Below, one piece after another: positions 11,646-24,022 of a stretch of 64,000 bases of DNA. The stretch's first letter is position 1. Each line of letters begins with the position of its first letter. The DNA comes from Allolobophora icterica (taxonomy: Eukaryota; Annelida; Clitellata; Crassiclitellata; Lumbricidae), in the NCBI GenBank assembly GCA_963556255.1, contig OY744609.1, positions 22,482,776 to 22,546,775 on the forward strand, given 5' to 3'. The position numbers and the translations under genes are program-made. The notes under the pieces were generated by a model, which worked only from the letters and a program-made list of their open reading frames with translations, had not been told where the DNA came from and ran no database searches.

Positions 11646-13470
11646 CCTTTCTTTTAACTCGCGGGACTAACCGCAATCTCTCAACTCGCGGTCAACCCGA
11701 AATATCTCAACTACACATAAAAACCTATACATATTAGAGTATACATTTCACAATAAACAATTACACATTTCTACTCTGAATCTTAACTCGCGGTCTACCA
11801 CAAGTTTCTTCCTTTTGATGTTTTACGTCCGTCATAGTTACTCCCGCGGTTTTCCCGCATATCTTTCTTTGGCCTACCTAACTCCGGTCTACCCGCAAAA
11901 TCTTGGCTCGCGGAACTAACTGCAAACTTCTGAGTTCGGGGAACTGCCCGAACAATCTGACCGTGGTTCGTTCAGGTGCGTAGAAGACAGGAAACTTCCC
12001 GCAGTGGGAAGTGAAAACACAGGTCTGTGTGAAATAATGGGGTAACAGTACTGATAGTTACTCCACTGGTACCGTTAGCAGAATCGAGTCTGTGTGCTCG
12101 GAATTGGAGCCTACGAGTCTGTGAGCTCCCGGGAAAACACAACCGTATAAAAGGTTATGTAAACCGGGTAGGGATACGCCGCAACGAGAAGATACAGCGG
12201 GCCAGATCCCTAGGTGAAGAGTACACGAGTTCCAGGTAAACAGAGATTAAATCAGACCAAGAGAAGAGATTAACCTCAAAGTTCGGGTCGGGTAGTCGGG
12301 TACCCGGGTCCGAAAGAGACAAGTTCGCGTTTTGCTAGCCGAAGTTCAGCTAGTCAGAGTCCCAAGGTGAGGAGTACGATAATCCCATGTATGAAGGGAA
12401 ATATTAACGCAGACCAAGAGTGCGATACGTGAAAGTCCGGGTAGTCGAATACCCAGGTAGAATTATATTTGCTTGTCGTAACACACAGCTCTGAGGACTG
12501 ACTGAAGTGCGAGGATGGGCCCCCTCGTGCGTAGGTCGGAACGAAGTTCTGTGTGTAGATAGGAAGGTCATAAAGAGAGGACCTTCACTATCAGAGTGCC
12601 ATAGATGCCCTTATCGGTATCTTTCGAAGCAGAATTTATCACCGTGTTGGTCGATAATTGCCAACACAGAGGACGGGTAAGGAAACTTATCCGTAAATTG
12701 TGGTGCATGACAATATACGTGTGAGGCCGGTATGCCCTGCACGGATATGGAGCGAGAGATACGTACGGTGGGAAGAGGTATGGACAGGTGCCTAGACGAC
12801 ATGACGTAGAGAGTTGCCATTGACAGTTGCCCAATAGACCGGTGTCTAGGACGATGTGATGCAGAGACTTGTCGCATGTATCCCTTGTTTCCGATACTTA
12901 GAAAACGTTTGGTGTCCCTTATAAATGGCGATAGTAAGAGTCACGAGATGTAGAATGGTACGTTAAGGTTCAGATCACGTGGAGAATTGGAGGAAGCCCG
13001 TAGCTAAGAAGGCACACAAAAAGGGAAGACTGCTGCTGATTAAGAGAACGAACCCTGTTCTGAAGGACGGCCATCCTGCAGGACGTTGCCCATCCGGCGA
13101 CCGCGGAAAAGAGCAGAGTCAGACCCAAGATAGAACGGTATAGTGTTGCCTTTCTTAAGCGGCCAATCCTGAATCTCCTCTGATAGGAACGTTCACTATG
13201 GGCATAGATAGAGAACAGTCATTTTACGGTGAAAGTACACAAGGCAGAGTGACTCTGGCGGGGCTCCAGACGGGCAGTGGGCTGGAGTCACCACCAACAC
13301 GGAAACCCGCCCGGCGCGACGAGAGTGCAGGCGTCCGGACGGGCGAGCAGAACGCCACAGTAATACTTATTATTGTTAAAATACCCTCAGCCCAAAAAGT
13401 ATCTATAGGCGAAATCTTCACCGCCGAACCACCCTCGCTGCCCGATCGTCCCAGGTTAACCTAACTCACT
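11646..13470. other. GC-balanced non-coding block downstream of the hairpin arrays
   Basis: CpG-containing sequence unlike the AT-rich surroundings, with recurring AACTCGCGG/CCCGCAA words (11655-11940), another CACAGGTCTGTGTGAAATAATGGGG-like stretch near 12020 and GGGTAGTCGGGTACCCGGG near 12290. I found no ORF with family resemblance. It could be the rest of a structured non-coding transcript, a spacer, or part of an unrecognised mobile element. Confidence 0.5.
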
Positions 13471-13824
13471 CCCGTTATAGATAGCAGTACTATATTCTTA
13501 GATAGGGAGCTTCTGGAGTTCTTTGCTTTCTTGTTACTAGGAATTCTATTCCTCGTGGCGCTTGGGTCCGGTACAGTCGTCTGCGTTCTGTCCGTCTTCA
13601 TTTTCAACCGACTCTTGCGTCCAAAAAGGTAACGAATGCACGGTTTGCCCCTTTTAAGCTGCATTGAGTTCAGCACTCTTTGGATAGAGCCAAACACAAT
13701 ACATCCAAATTTGAACATAATCTCTGACTTCCTGTTCAGCGAAGAATTAGTTTAAAATTTGGGCTCATATAGTTTATATAAAACTTTGAACTCTGGTCAG
13801 CCACAATAGGCCTACTTAAAATAA

Positions 13825-14120
13825 ATGAGTTCTTGTTCTCTAGAGTCTAGACTTATCATTATTCAGCGAGGTCATCCAATTTGGCCTACCGTTGTCTGGT
13901 CATACAAAGGTGACAGGTCAAGAACTGTTCTTGGTGAACGAGCTTTTTCAGTTGCTGGACCTACTTTTTGGAACTCTTTCCCAGTGTCTGTACGTTCTGT
14001 TCAGCCGCTGGTGTCATTTCGTTCTCAACTTAAAACTTACTTATTTCAAATTGCATATTCAACATAGGCTGCAGCCTCTCTGTCTTACGGACTGATCTTC
14101 TGGATATTGACCTGCTTACG
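13825..14120 (+). pseudogene. LINE 3' end (RT ORF C-terminal tail), degenerate
   Basis: One frame gives GERAFSVAGPTFWNSFP and RSQLKTYLF, the block found at the very C-terminus of many non-LTR retrotransposon ORF2 proteins. Only about 80 residues remain, with no RT catalytic motifs. Confidence 0.65.
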
Positions 14121-14533
14121 GTTTGGTTTTGGTTGTGCCATCGGTTGATGCCTTGTGCATTAGACACCGGCGCATCAGAAGTTACTAATTACAATAATTA
14201 AAATTTTAAGAACTGGTAGGCCTATATATGCTCTTGCATCTGTTTAGCTCTGTTCAATAGCCATACTCTAGCGCTTTTATGATATCCTCTGTAGGCGCTA
14301 CATAATTAGCCAAATAGATGTCCATGACAGATAGGCCTAGTCATGATCTGCTATAATGAGTTTGCAAGGAGGCATAATCGAATTCAGTTGTATTGTATTG
14401 TATTGTATTGTATTGTGTATTTATATTGCTGAAATGCAACACGTGATCACGTATGCAATGTAGGCTATGCATGCATTTACACATCCATACATCCATACAT
14501 ACAGGATGCCTTTTTTGAACAGTTCTGCGTTAA

Positions 14534-14785
<252 letters not shown>

Positions 14786-15139
14786 TGATGAGAATCTGTA
14801 ACAGAGCATAACGTTGTCTAGGACTCTAGGTCATCTAACCGCTTAATTGCGGCAGGCCAAAAGTTTCATTCATCTCATTTCTTGTGTAGCTGGCTGACTT
14901 TTTCAGCGCGCGGCAAGACTCCCGAAGATTGCGGGATACCACGTTATCAATCTACTGATAAGCAGCTGACCAGTGATAAGAAAAATCATCAGATATCGAC
15001 GATTATATCTGTTGATCCAACACGACATTTCTCGTAAACGACACTGATAAAAAAGACCGCTGGAACTGACAGGAAAGTGATAAGAAAAATCACCTGCTGT
15101 AGAGAAAGAAGACAGTATACCTTCAACGGTGTTTAAATA

Positions 15140-15600
15140 TAATGCTCATTTGTCATCTTCCGATAAGATATATGCTGTTAAGATGTGCTCGTTTGTCATC
15201 TTCTGTTAAGATATATGCTCATTCGTCATCTTCTGTTAAGATATATGCTGTTAAGATTTGCTCATTTGTCATCTTGTTAAGATACATGCTCATTTGTCAT
15301 CTTCCGATAAGATATATAGTCATTTATCATCTTCCGATAAGATAGTATGCTGTTAAGATATAGGCTCATTTGTCATCTTTCGATAAGATATATGCTCATT
15401 TGTTATCTTCCGATAAGATATATGCTCATTTGTCATCTTCTGATAAGATATATGCTGTTAAGATATAGGCTCATTTGTCATCTTTCGATAAGATATATGC
15501 TCATTTGTCATCTTCCGATAAGATATATGCTCATTTGTCATCTTCTGTTAAGATATATGCTCATTTGTCATCTTCGGACAAGATACGCATGCTCAATTAT
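15140..15600. repeat. 30-bp minisatellite
   Basis: About 14 units of a TATGCTCATTTGTCATCTTC + CGATAAGATA type, some truncated to TATGCTGTTAAGA. Each unit contains the imperfect palindrome ATCTT-CCGAT-AAGAT. Units are contiguous without unique spacers, so this is not a CRISPR array. Confidence 0.9.
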
Positions 15601-15778
15601 CATCTTCTCATAAATTTTCGCCTTATAATTTAATGAAGGACTCTTTCAAAAATATATGCCTTGAACGAGCAGAACGATCTAGAATTATTTTCACAGTAAC
15701 GCATCCAATGAACCGGATGCAGTAGGACCATTAATTCAGATCAACCACAATAGCTCCAAATTGTGCTTATGTCTTACT

Positions 15779-15915
15779 ATCATCATCATCATCGTCGTCG
15801 TCTTCATCATCATTACCCATCACCACCATCACCATCATCATCATCATCATCGTCGTCGTCATCATCATCACCATCATCACCACCATAACCGTCATCACCA
15901 TCATCATCATCATCA

Positions 15916-15951
<36 letters not shown>

Positions 15952-15977
15952 TCATCATCATCATCATCATCACCATC
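15779..15977. repeat. (ATC/GTC)n trinucleotide tract
   Basis: Alternating blocks of ATC, GTC and ACC triplets. The His/Arg ORF across it is an artefact. Confidence 0.9.
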
Positions 15978-16119
15978 ATTTGCTGACGCCAACCATTATT
16001 TCGGCAATGTATACGAACAAACGATCTCCATTGTCCTCCGTCGTTCAATTTGTCATGTCCAGTGCTCATCATCACTCCTCTGCTATATGAGTCCTCTGAT
16101 TGACTTTCTGTTGTCAGGC

Positions 16120-16250
16120 ACCACATGCACGCTTCTCTCGGTGGCAGGGCTTTACCTGTTGCTGGGCCAAAGCCCTGGAATACATTTCCACAATCTGCTG
16201 CCAAGTCTTTGTCTTGTGTCTTTTGTATCAGAGTGCTGATCCTGCTTCGG
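16120..16250 (+). pseudogene. Small LINE tail remnant
   Basis: GGRALPVAGPKPWNTFPQ resembles the G-R-A-F-S-V-A-G-P-x-x-W-N-x-P block near the C-terminus of LINE RT proteins. Only this motif survives. Confidence 0.45.
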
Positions 16251-17069
16251 TTCCATTTCTATTCCATTGATCTTCGGAATTTGACCGCACTGCGAGTCTG
16301 TTTTGGAGTGCCCGCAATCAATGTTACTTTGCACTTTGTTACGACGCTATCGATGTTCTATGAATACCTTACATTATCTTTAGGCCTAGGTAGGCCACTG
16401 GGCCACAGTTCCTGCTAAACTCTTATGCCTAATGTTTCTCAGAGGCCACATCAAGTCTGGCGGCAGTCAAGTGCGACTGCACTCAATCACCACACTGTGG
16501 TACACTTGAGCTTTTTTGGTATGTGCTGCATAAACCAGTCATTTATTTTATGTAATAGTATGCAGCTGTATATATATATATATATAGCGAGCGCGTTTGT
16601 TGCTAACCTTATAGGCGCTGGCACAGCCTTCAGGTTGACTTATGTAGGCTATATATTCGTTTATTGGAACAGACAAACCGCAGAGTTACAGCAAATTACA
16701 CACTGATAAACAAGATATATCACGAGAAGAAGTTAAGGCCGGTAGAAAGTTATTGTCTTTTACTGTCGTTTATAGAGAACTTTATGGATGTTATTTCGGT
16801 CGTCTTTAGTGGGTAGGGTGAATCTTGGGCTAAGATTGTAAGGACAGTGAACTGTTGGCGGAGACTCCGCAGAACATACGTTTCGTTTCCTATCGCAGCC
16901 TTCAACAAACCCATGTCAGCTGCTTCAGCCATCGTAGCTAGGGGGACAATGTCGGTCGGTAGGAAGTGCAGTCGGCCTATAGCATTGTCTGATTTTCCAG
17001 TTCTAAGATTAACTGGCCATTTTTTTTACAGGTCCTTAGGTAAGACAAAATTTGCAGCAAATTAGGACA

Positions 17070-17300
17070 TACGGAGTCATGTGTAGCCATTATGGAGTCA
17101 CGTATAGGATATATAGAGTCATGTATAGGACATAAGGAATCATGTACGACACATATGGAGTTATGTGCAGGACATATGGAGTCATGTGTATATAGGACAC
17201 ATGGAGTCACGTGTAGGACATATGGAGTCACAGTGTAGGACATATGGAATTATGGAGTCATGTATAGGACATATGGAGTCATGTGTAGGATATATGGAGT
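17070..17300. repeat. GGACATATGGAGTCATGTGTA-like minisatellite
   Basis: About ten diverged units of 19-23 bp. Two further units reappear at 17465-17510 after about 150 bp of other sequence. Confidence 0.85.
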
Positions 17301-17881
17301 CATGTATACAATGGCGGCGCCACGATTTGAAAAGTAGTATGGCAAATTAGAGATCGAAGCTTTTAAAAGACAAAAAGTGGTACTACAAAAGTATGTTGTT
17401 GCCGTGCCACTTCAGAAAGTGGTACGGCAAAAGCCGCACCAAAGACATAGGCGGCATCGCCACTGCATGTATAGGACATATGGAGTCATGTGTACAACAT
17501 ATGGAGTCATGACAATTATTATGGTCTTCATGTGTCCAATACTTTATTTTACCTTATACAGATATATAACAGTTAATTAGGGAACATATTAGGTAAAGGT
17601 GCTGTTCATTTATGACCCGTCTCTCCATGAGATGCAGTTAACCGAAGATGGCTTCATCCTATGGTTTAAGAATAGTGCTTATGGCTGAAATGCGTACATG
17701 ACAACAGCAACAAAATTTCATTACCAATCACTTATCCCAGCAATCCACTGTCCTTTCATTCTATCAGGATTCAAATATCGATCACTGAGGTTCAAGACCA
17801 AACATTGGATCATTTGATAACACCTTGAAGTAACAATTTTTCTACATTACATTAGAATACATATTGCATTGTACTCTACAT

Positions 17882-18295
17882 GGGGACTGCACAGTAGTCT
17901 AGTGGTTAGTATGTTGGACTGCCAACCAAGAGTTTGCAGATTCAAATCCCCTGCATGCCACTAAGATGTTCCCAGATTTAGGCCCCATTTGCAAACTTGG
18001 TTATAGAAACTGACCATACACTGTTGGTGGGATAACCAGGGATATCATGTATGTATGTATGTATGTATGTATGTATGTATGTATGTATGTATGTATGTAT
18101 GTATGTATGTATGTATGTATGTATGTATGTATATGTATCAAGATACTTAATATAGCACCTTTCAAGTACCTCACAGAAGCACTGCATCATGGGGCAAGGC
18201 AGGGGACCGACTGCCCTCATATGCCGAGGCTAAGAAAATGAAGTCGTTAACACTTCATATCCATGGCTGCTTCTCAGGGTTAACACAAGGAACTT
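17882..18295 (+). mobile_element. tRNA-derived SINE, family 1, copy 1
   Basis: The head has pol III-like boxes: TAGTCTAGTGGTTAGTATG (A-like) and GATTCAAATCCCC (B-like). The tail is CATATGCCGAGGCTAAGAAAA followed by TGAAGTCGTTAACACTTCAT. The same head and tail recur at 32488 and 41174. A (TATG)n array (18046-18130) sits in the middle of this copy. Confidence 0.8.
18046..18131. repeat. (TATG)n microsatellite inside SINE copy 1
   Basis: About 21 uninterrupted units. Confidence 0.95.
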
Positions 18296-18389
18296 CTTAG
18301 TATACTGTATACACGAAACTTGATATTGTATTGCTCTTGAATCGGCTGTGAACAAGTTAAGACGCTGTTGAATGCGCTGGAAGCCAATG

Positions 18390-18571
18390 CAATGGTAGCT
18401 AACAACAGCGCCTTTGAATGTGTAATGTACACTTCTTTAAGGGATGATCTATCCCAGTGGTTTTCAAATGGTGGTACATGCAATGGTAGCTAACAATAGC
18501 GCCTTTGAATGTGTAATGTACACTTCTTTAAGGGATGATCTATCCCAGTGGTTTTCAAACGGTGGTACATG
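18390..18571. repeat. 91-bp tandem duplication including a hAT left end
   Basis: The segment from CAATGGTAGCTAAC to GGTGGTACATG occurs twice in a row with period 91 (starts at 18390 and 18481) and few differences. Each copy ends in CAGTGGTTTTCAAA-, the left terminus of the hAT element at 18546. Confidence 0.9.
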
Positions 18572-18850
18572 TACCACTAGTGCGCCAGGTGTTGCTAAGT
18601 GGTACGCGAAAAAATTCAAATGAATTACATTCTTAAAATTATATATTAATTTTTAAATTTGTCTACCTACGGTCTTATGCAAAGTGCAAGGGGACTTTGC
18701 GCTCGCCTGCTGTTTTATGAACTGACCTTTGTGTGGCGCTGAGAAATTTTGGAGATTTACATTACATTTACATTTACCTTTGCTGGTGGTACACCAACAT
18801 TCTATTTCTTTACCTGGTGGTAGAATAAAAATAAAGTTTGAAAACCGCTG
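18546..18850. mobile_element. Non-autonomous hAT element, 305 bp
   Basis: The ends CAGTGGTTTTCAAACGGTGG and AAGTTTGAAAACCGCTG are inverted repeats of hAT type. A perfect 8-bp target duplication ATCTATCC flanks it (18538-18545 and 18851-18858). There is no transposase ORF. Confidence 0.9.
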
Positions 18851-18858
18851 ATCTATCC

Positions 18859-20060
18859 TTCAAATAAGTCTGCATACAAAATGAGAGCAGCTGAACAAGT
18901 GTAGAGGCTATAGACGTAGGTGGAACCACAAATTCACGACAAACATAACTTGGCCATAAACAGTTTTAATTACAGTTAATTAGACCTACTTACATCATAA
19001 TTAATTATGGTCAGAATGATTGGCATAATCATTTACATTTTACAACAGAACAGTTTAAACACATTGACGTACATAAAGGAAACATAACAAACTACAGATG
19101 TGTTCGGATTTCTCGAGCGGTTAGAAGAACAAAAAATAAACTCAATTGATTTCTACATTTGTTAATTACATCTGTAATGTTAATGAGTGTTCACATCTAT
19201 TGCCATTTCGCAACATTTCTGTGAAATGAAGGCTGACAGATAGACAGATTTCATGAAACAGAGACTGAGAAATTGAGAGTCAAAGACACAGAGTCAAAAA
19301 CAGAAACAGAATGAGAGAAACAAAGAGCACACTCGTCCATGAGTACAGAGTTCCAGTAACCTGGGTGATCTCTCTTTGAGCTGTATAATAATTATTCAAC
19401 ACAACTTGGCAACTTTGCATGATGCAGCACCTTAAGTACTCTTAATAAATGTGAAAATCTGACTCACTGTGAAAAATTACATCCTTCAAACTGCAATGTT
19501 ACTGTAAAAATGTGAATCACCGTGAAAAATTACCTGCTTTAATCAGGAATTACCCGCTTTTCATTCACTGAATTTGGACAATTTGTGGCCCACGTTTTTT
19601 AAACCCCAGAATGGCTAAGGAGTAAGTATAAAAATAAGACTGTCATCTTTCTACTTAGTGTGCCACAGACTAACTAATGAAAAGAACACAGGTCAGTTAT
19701 TGAAAAGAAAAGAATGAGATCAAGATCAGATACACATCAAAAACACCTAACATCAGTAAAATACACAACAGATTTTCCAGAAAATTTTTATATATATAAT
19801 TTTGGCCTTAGCTGAAACACCAGTTTATTCCCTTGTCTATATGCATATATGGCCTTGCTGATATACCAAGGACACAGTTTTACACATCACAATTATATAG
19901 TATCTCTATACATAATTATGAATACCAATTACTGGTATAAATGTGTTACGCTAAATACATGTGCTGCTTTGAAAAGCTTGGACGAATGATTTACCAAACT
20001 ATCGAGTATGACTGACCCTTAATGATCTGCAAACCAGTTTTTGTGATTCAAACAATTACT
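18859..20060. other. AT-rich intergenic stretch, nothing recognised
   Basis: No ORF with family resemblance and no clear repeat. It lies downstream of the L1-family gene and may contain part of its 3' UTR or its 3' flank. Confidence 0.4.
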
Positions 20061-20062
20061 TG

Positions 20063-20193
20063 CACACACGCACACACACATGAACGCACACATGAACACA
20101 CACACACACGCACACACTTGCACACACACACACACATACACACACACACACAAACGCGCACACATATCTACACGTACGCACACACACACACCT

Positions 20194-20224
<31 letters not shown>

Positions 20225-20320
20225 CACACACACACAATTACATGCACGCACGCACACATGAACGTACACATGAACACACACACGCGCACACACTTACGCA
20301 CACACACATACACAGGCACA
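20063..20320. repeat. (CA)n-rich array with interruptions
   Basis: ACAC runs broken by ATGAACGCAC, ATGAACAC and CTACAC. The long His/Thr and Cys/Val ORFs across it are artefacts. Confidence 0.95.
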
Positions 20321-20368
20321 CACCTTTGCACCGCTCCTCATCTTATCAAACAAGTGGAACATATTGTT

Positions 20369-20620
20369 TAATGACTAGAGTGCGATCATACTGTTTTGCA
20401 TCTGCTAAAGTGCTATGCTAAACCACAAAATCAGTGGATCACTCTGTTTAGTGATTTGCACAGTTTTACACTAAACAGCAAAGTGGTTCAAATCACATTG
20501 CTTAGTAACAAGTGCACGCTTATGCTAAAGAGCAAAATGAATAGAACACATTGTTTAGCTACTATTACAGTTTTACACTAAACACAAATATAATGGTTCA
20601 AATCATTTAGTGACAGTTGT
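20369..20620 (-). repeat. Tandem hairpin-forming repeats downstream of the L1-family stop codon
   Basis: Diverged units of about 65-80 bp carry facing GTTTAG and CTAAAC words. One is a perfect 8-bp inverted pair, GTTTAGTG (20446-20453) with CACTAAAC (20469-20476). A related tight hairpin, GTTTAGCAATGCTAAAC, is at 21817-21833. They could lie in the 3' UTR of the minus-strand gene, whose end is not known. Confidence 0.6.
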
Positions 20621-22136
20621 GATCTTATATCAATCTTCACAGTTAATAAATGATGCTTAAATGCTATAAAAACAAGAAATTGCCAAAACATAATAGTAGT
20701 ATTATCGTAATATAAACTCCATATGTATATACATACATATATATTAATATAAACCTATATATACATATATATATATAATATATGCACACGCAAAACATAG
20801 TCACAAACGGTTGTCAAACACTGCTAAGGATTTTAGAATTCAAACGTTTTTTTTGCATATTTACAAACGAAGCTGGCATCATTCAAAGCATAGAGCAACA
20901 CGCCAATCTACACTTGTCCACAGTTGAACTACGTCGAAGTAAAGCAGAGTACTCCATAGTGCACTTAATAACAAATGCTAACCGATACAAACATCACACG
21001 ATCGATGACACAGCTGACAAGATTGCGACGAAGAATTGGCAGTTATCAAACAACACTCTAATGAGCCTAGGAATTTTAAAGCAAATCCGCCGATCATCTC
21101 ACAATAAAGAGAAGCCACATCAAAACATAATGAACTGTTCTTTCTAAGCATCATAAACTGTTCATGTTTACATCGAATTTTATTATTAGACACCTCATAA
21201 ACAATCACTGACTGAACCTGAACACACTGTCCAATATAAAAAAACACCATCACACTACACGATATTCTGCACAACATTACAAAGGCAAAATTTGACGTCA
21301 CTCCAAAACCAAAAGAAATACTTGCAATTTGTTTGCAATAGCAGTATTTAGACATTTTCTCTACTTGCCATGAATCCTGCACTGGATATTTTGAAAATTC
21401 CGTGAAAACATCTATAGTTCACGAGGTTATAAAGTTAACATAAGTTAACGTGTGTAGCATATTTCCGTAACTATATTTAAATTTTGATAAAACCAACTTT
21501 TGCTATTTTTACCCAAATCAGACAGAGTTAAAGTTCACAGAGTCTAGATTGTTCGTTAATCATCATACTGCATAAGTGTTGGTTCGAAGGTCTCTGAAAA
21601 GAAAACCAAGCAAACGAAGAAATAACACTACGGCACGTAGAACCCTATTTTCAAATCACAGAACTACACAAAAGCAGCATGCGATTTGTACAGGCAAGGC
21701 CGTATTCCCATAATCGGTTCAGCCCATCCCAAACAGGGCACCATATTAAGTGGAAAACACATTGTTCTGCATCTAGTGCAATCCTATGCTAAACAGTTAA
21801 ATCAATGGCACACAATGTTTAGCAATGCTAAACACAACGCTCCCATCCATAGGGGTCCCCCACTGCTTCCAACCACAAATCGCATCCTGACTAAAACAGA
21901 GTCAATAGTCTGAACACTACTCAGCTTAAGCTCCAAAGAGGTTTCCTCTTGGTCACTTTATAAAAGAAGCTGGAAAAATGCTTTAACAAAGAACCTTTCT
22001 TAAGAAATTACAAGGATAGAAAAATGATCATTTGCTCTGATTTGCTGCTCACAAAAACACAAACCAGGAAACAGAAAAGTAATAAAAAAAGAGGGAGAAG
22101 CGAGATTTAAAGTAAAGGCTGAAGATCAGACACAAC

Positions 22137-22362
22137 TTATACGAACGTTGTCAGCGCAGATGGAGAGGTGAGCTCTGAGGATGGCTTAACTTCTCCAGCC
22201 ACCAGTGGCTTCCTGTAACCCGCCTGATCGACGAATGAGCCCTCGTCATTGAACTTGGTTGGGTCAACGTCTTCATAAGCCCCAAGGCTGTCTGAACCAT
22301 CCTCCTCTGATTTACTGGAACTCTCCAAGGAGCCCTGGCTCTTCTTGATCATCGAATCCTCA
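22137..22362 (-). CDS. Gene B last coding exon: cytoplasmic tail
   Basis: Starts one base into the second-phase codon after TTTGTTTTCAG and ends at TAA (22137-22139). It encodes about 75 residues: an acidic serine stretch (SLESSSKSEEDGSDSLGAYE), then TKFNDEGSFVDQAGYRKP, then a tail ending TTFV. The KFN-[DE]-[DE]-GSF context is the ankyrin-binding segment of L1 proteins, but the usual FIGQY is replaced by FVDQAGY, which keeps the Phe and Tyr with two extra residues between them. C-terminal T-F-V fits a class I PDZ ligand, like the NSFV end of NrCAM. Confidence 0.93.
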
Positions 22363-23270
22363 CTGAAAACAAATTAATTTCACCTTGATAACCATTCGAC
22401 CCTGCTGAGCAGACTCCATGCAATGACCCTGGACAAGTTGTTCACGAATACTTGTCTACTGCCTTGGTTTCTGATTCACTGATCTTGCTTACATAGTCAG
22501 TGCAAAATAATATTTAAATAAATACAAAAATAAATAAAAGAAGGTGGCTCAGTCGCAAAGTTGCAGGAACTGCAACCGCTGTCATCAAGGTTTATGTAAT
22601 TAAATTGTTGACCTGATTACGCAAGTCATGTACGTGAGATGCAAAGACTGCCAGGTTGTTGTCAGTTCTCTTTTGTTTGTTACATGTGTATAACATTCTA
22701 CAGTCAATCAGCTATCTCGGAACTAATTAGGCCAGATGGTGTGTACTCCACTGTAAATTACAGAAATCATAAAACATGATTTGATATTTTCTTAAGTGTT
22801 ATTAGAAGCTAAGCATATGGCACCCAATTATTCCTGAGCACTGAGTCAAACCAGAGGGGTTGTCCTGACAACCCCAGTAATATTCTAAGAAGACCAAAAT
22901 TGTGGTTGCCAGATCCAATGAGAGAAAAAAAGACAGATGAGCTATTTCAGCATGCTTGTTTGGTTTGAGAGAAATGCCAGTGATGAAGATTGGATGTGTA
23001 AAGGTAAGACTTTTTGAGGATGGTAAGTGCTCAGGTATATAGCATCTCTTCAAGGACACTCACCAGAGGTGCTCCTGACTATGACACAATCCAGAAATAG
23101 AGGCCAATCATGGCCAAGCTTCCATGCTGCATTGTAGCAGTACAGGATGGGGAACAACGAGACTGCCTTGTGTTGCTTAGTTTACCAAGTGAACCTTGTT
23201 TGGGATTGGAATGCCTAGTAAACAGAACTTTTAAGTCTTCTTCCCTTCATTTCATCCTCGGCATACTCAC

Positions 23271-23346
23271 GTTCGTACATATTCACCAAAGGTCGGCTCT
23301 TCATCCAATTTGCCCTTGTTACCATGAAGTTTCTCCTTTTCATAGA
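23271..23346 (-). CDS. Gene B exon: juxtamembrane cytoplasmic segment with FGEY
   Basis: The acceptor TTTTTTCAG and donor GTGAGT frame 76 bp that read VYEKEKLHGNKGKLDEEPTF followed by GEYVRT. Human L1 family tails carry KDKE...DETFGEY at the same place, so this is the conserved segment after the membrane helix. Entry phase 1 and exit phase 2 match both neighbours. FGEY lies in a region known in the family for cytoskeletal binding. Confidence 0.92.
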
Positions 23347-23883
23347 CTGAAAAAACCAACCTCACATATAGAATTTAAATGTAATGTAACTGTGAATTTA
23401 TTTAGCACCAGTTAAGAACACTGCTGCATAGTTCAGAAAATTTCCTTAGAATGGTGACAAGAGTCAAACGATATCAAAGAAAACTCAATTCAATTATATA
23501 CTGGAAATAAATCAAGTTCCAGAATGGGCACAGCTAAATTTATTTTCAAGGCAACAACTGATCATCAACCTCATAACCATCACGGTTATTATCACTGTCA
23601 TCATAATTGTTGTCGTCGTTATCACTAGCATCATCTAAGAACTTTTCACTCTTAATGAACTTAAAAATCACTTAGACAGCTTCTGTGAGAACTAACATGG
23701 TGCTATATTAAACATCCATATACGTACTCACATACATCCAATGTTGTCATTATCACGGCTGCTATCACCATGACTAAAGCATCATAATGATCATAAACGT
23801 TGTCATCACCCTAATTATTATCAACGTGACCATTAATGTCCTTGCCATCATCACTATCCTCCTTCTCCCACCACCACCATGAC

Positions 23884-23884
23884 C

Positions 23885-23934
<50 letters not shown>

Positions 23935-24000
23935 CACCACCACCACCACCACCACCACCACCACCACCACCACCACCACCACCACCACCACCACCACCAC
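23884..24000. repeat. (GAC)n(CAC)n trinucleotide array next to the transmembrane exon
   Basis: About 16 GAC triplets followed by about 22 CAC triplets. The array ends only 22 bp from the transmembrane exon, on its donor side in gene B orientation, so it occupies the start of that intron. Confidence 0.95.
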
Positions 24001-24022
24001 ATTGTGGCTGCAATGAACGTAC

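Noticed and set aside
15140..15600. Regular 30-bp repeats as a CRISPR array
   Set aside because: Units are contiguous, with no unique spacers of constant length, and the genome is animal.
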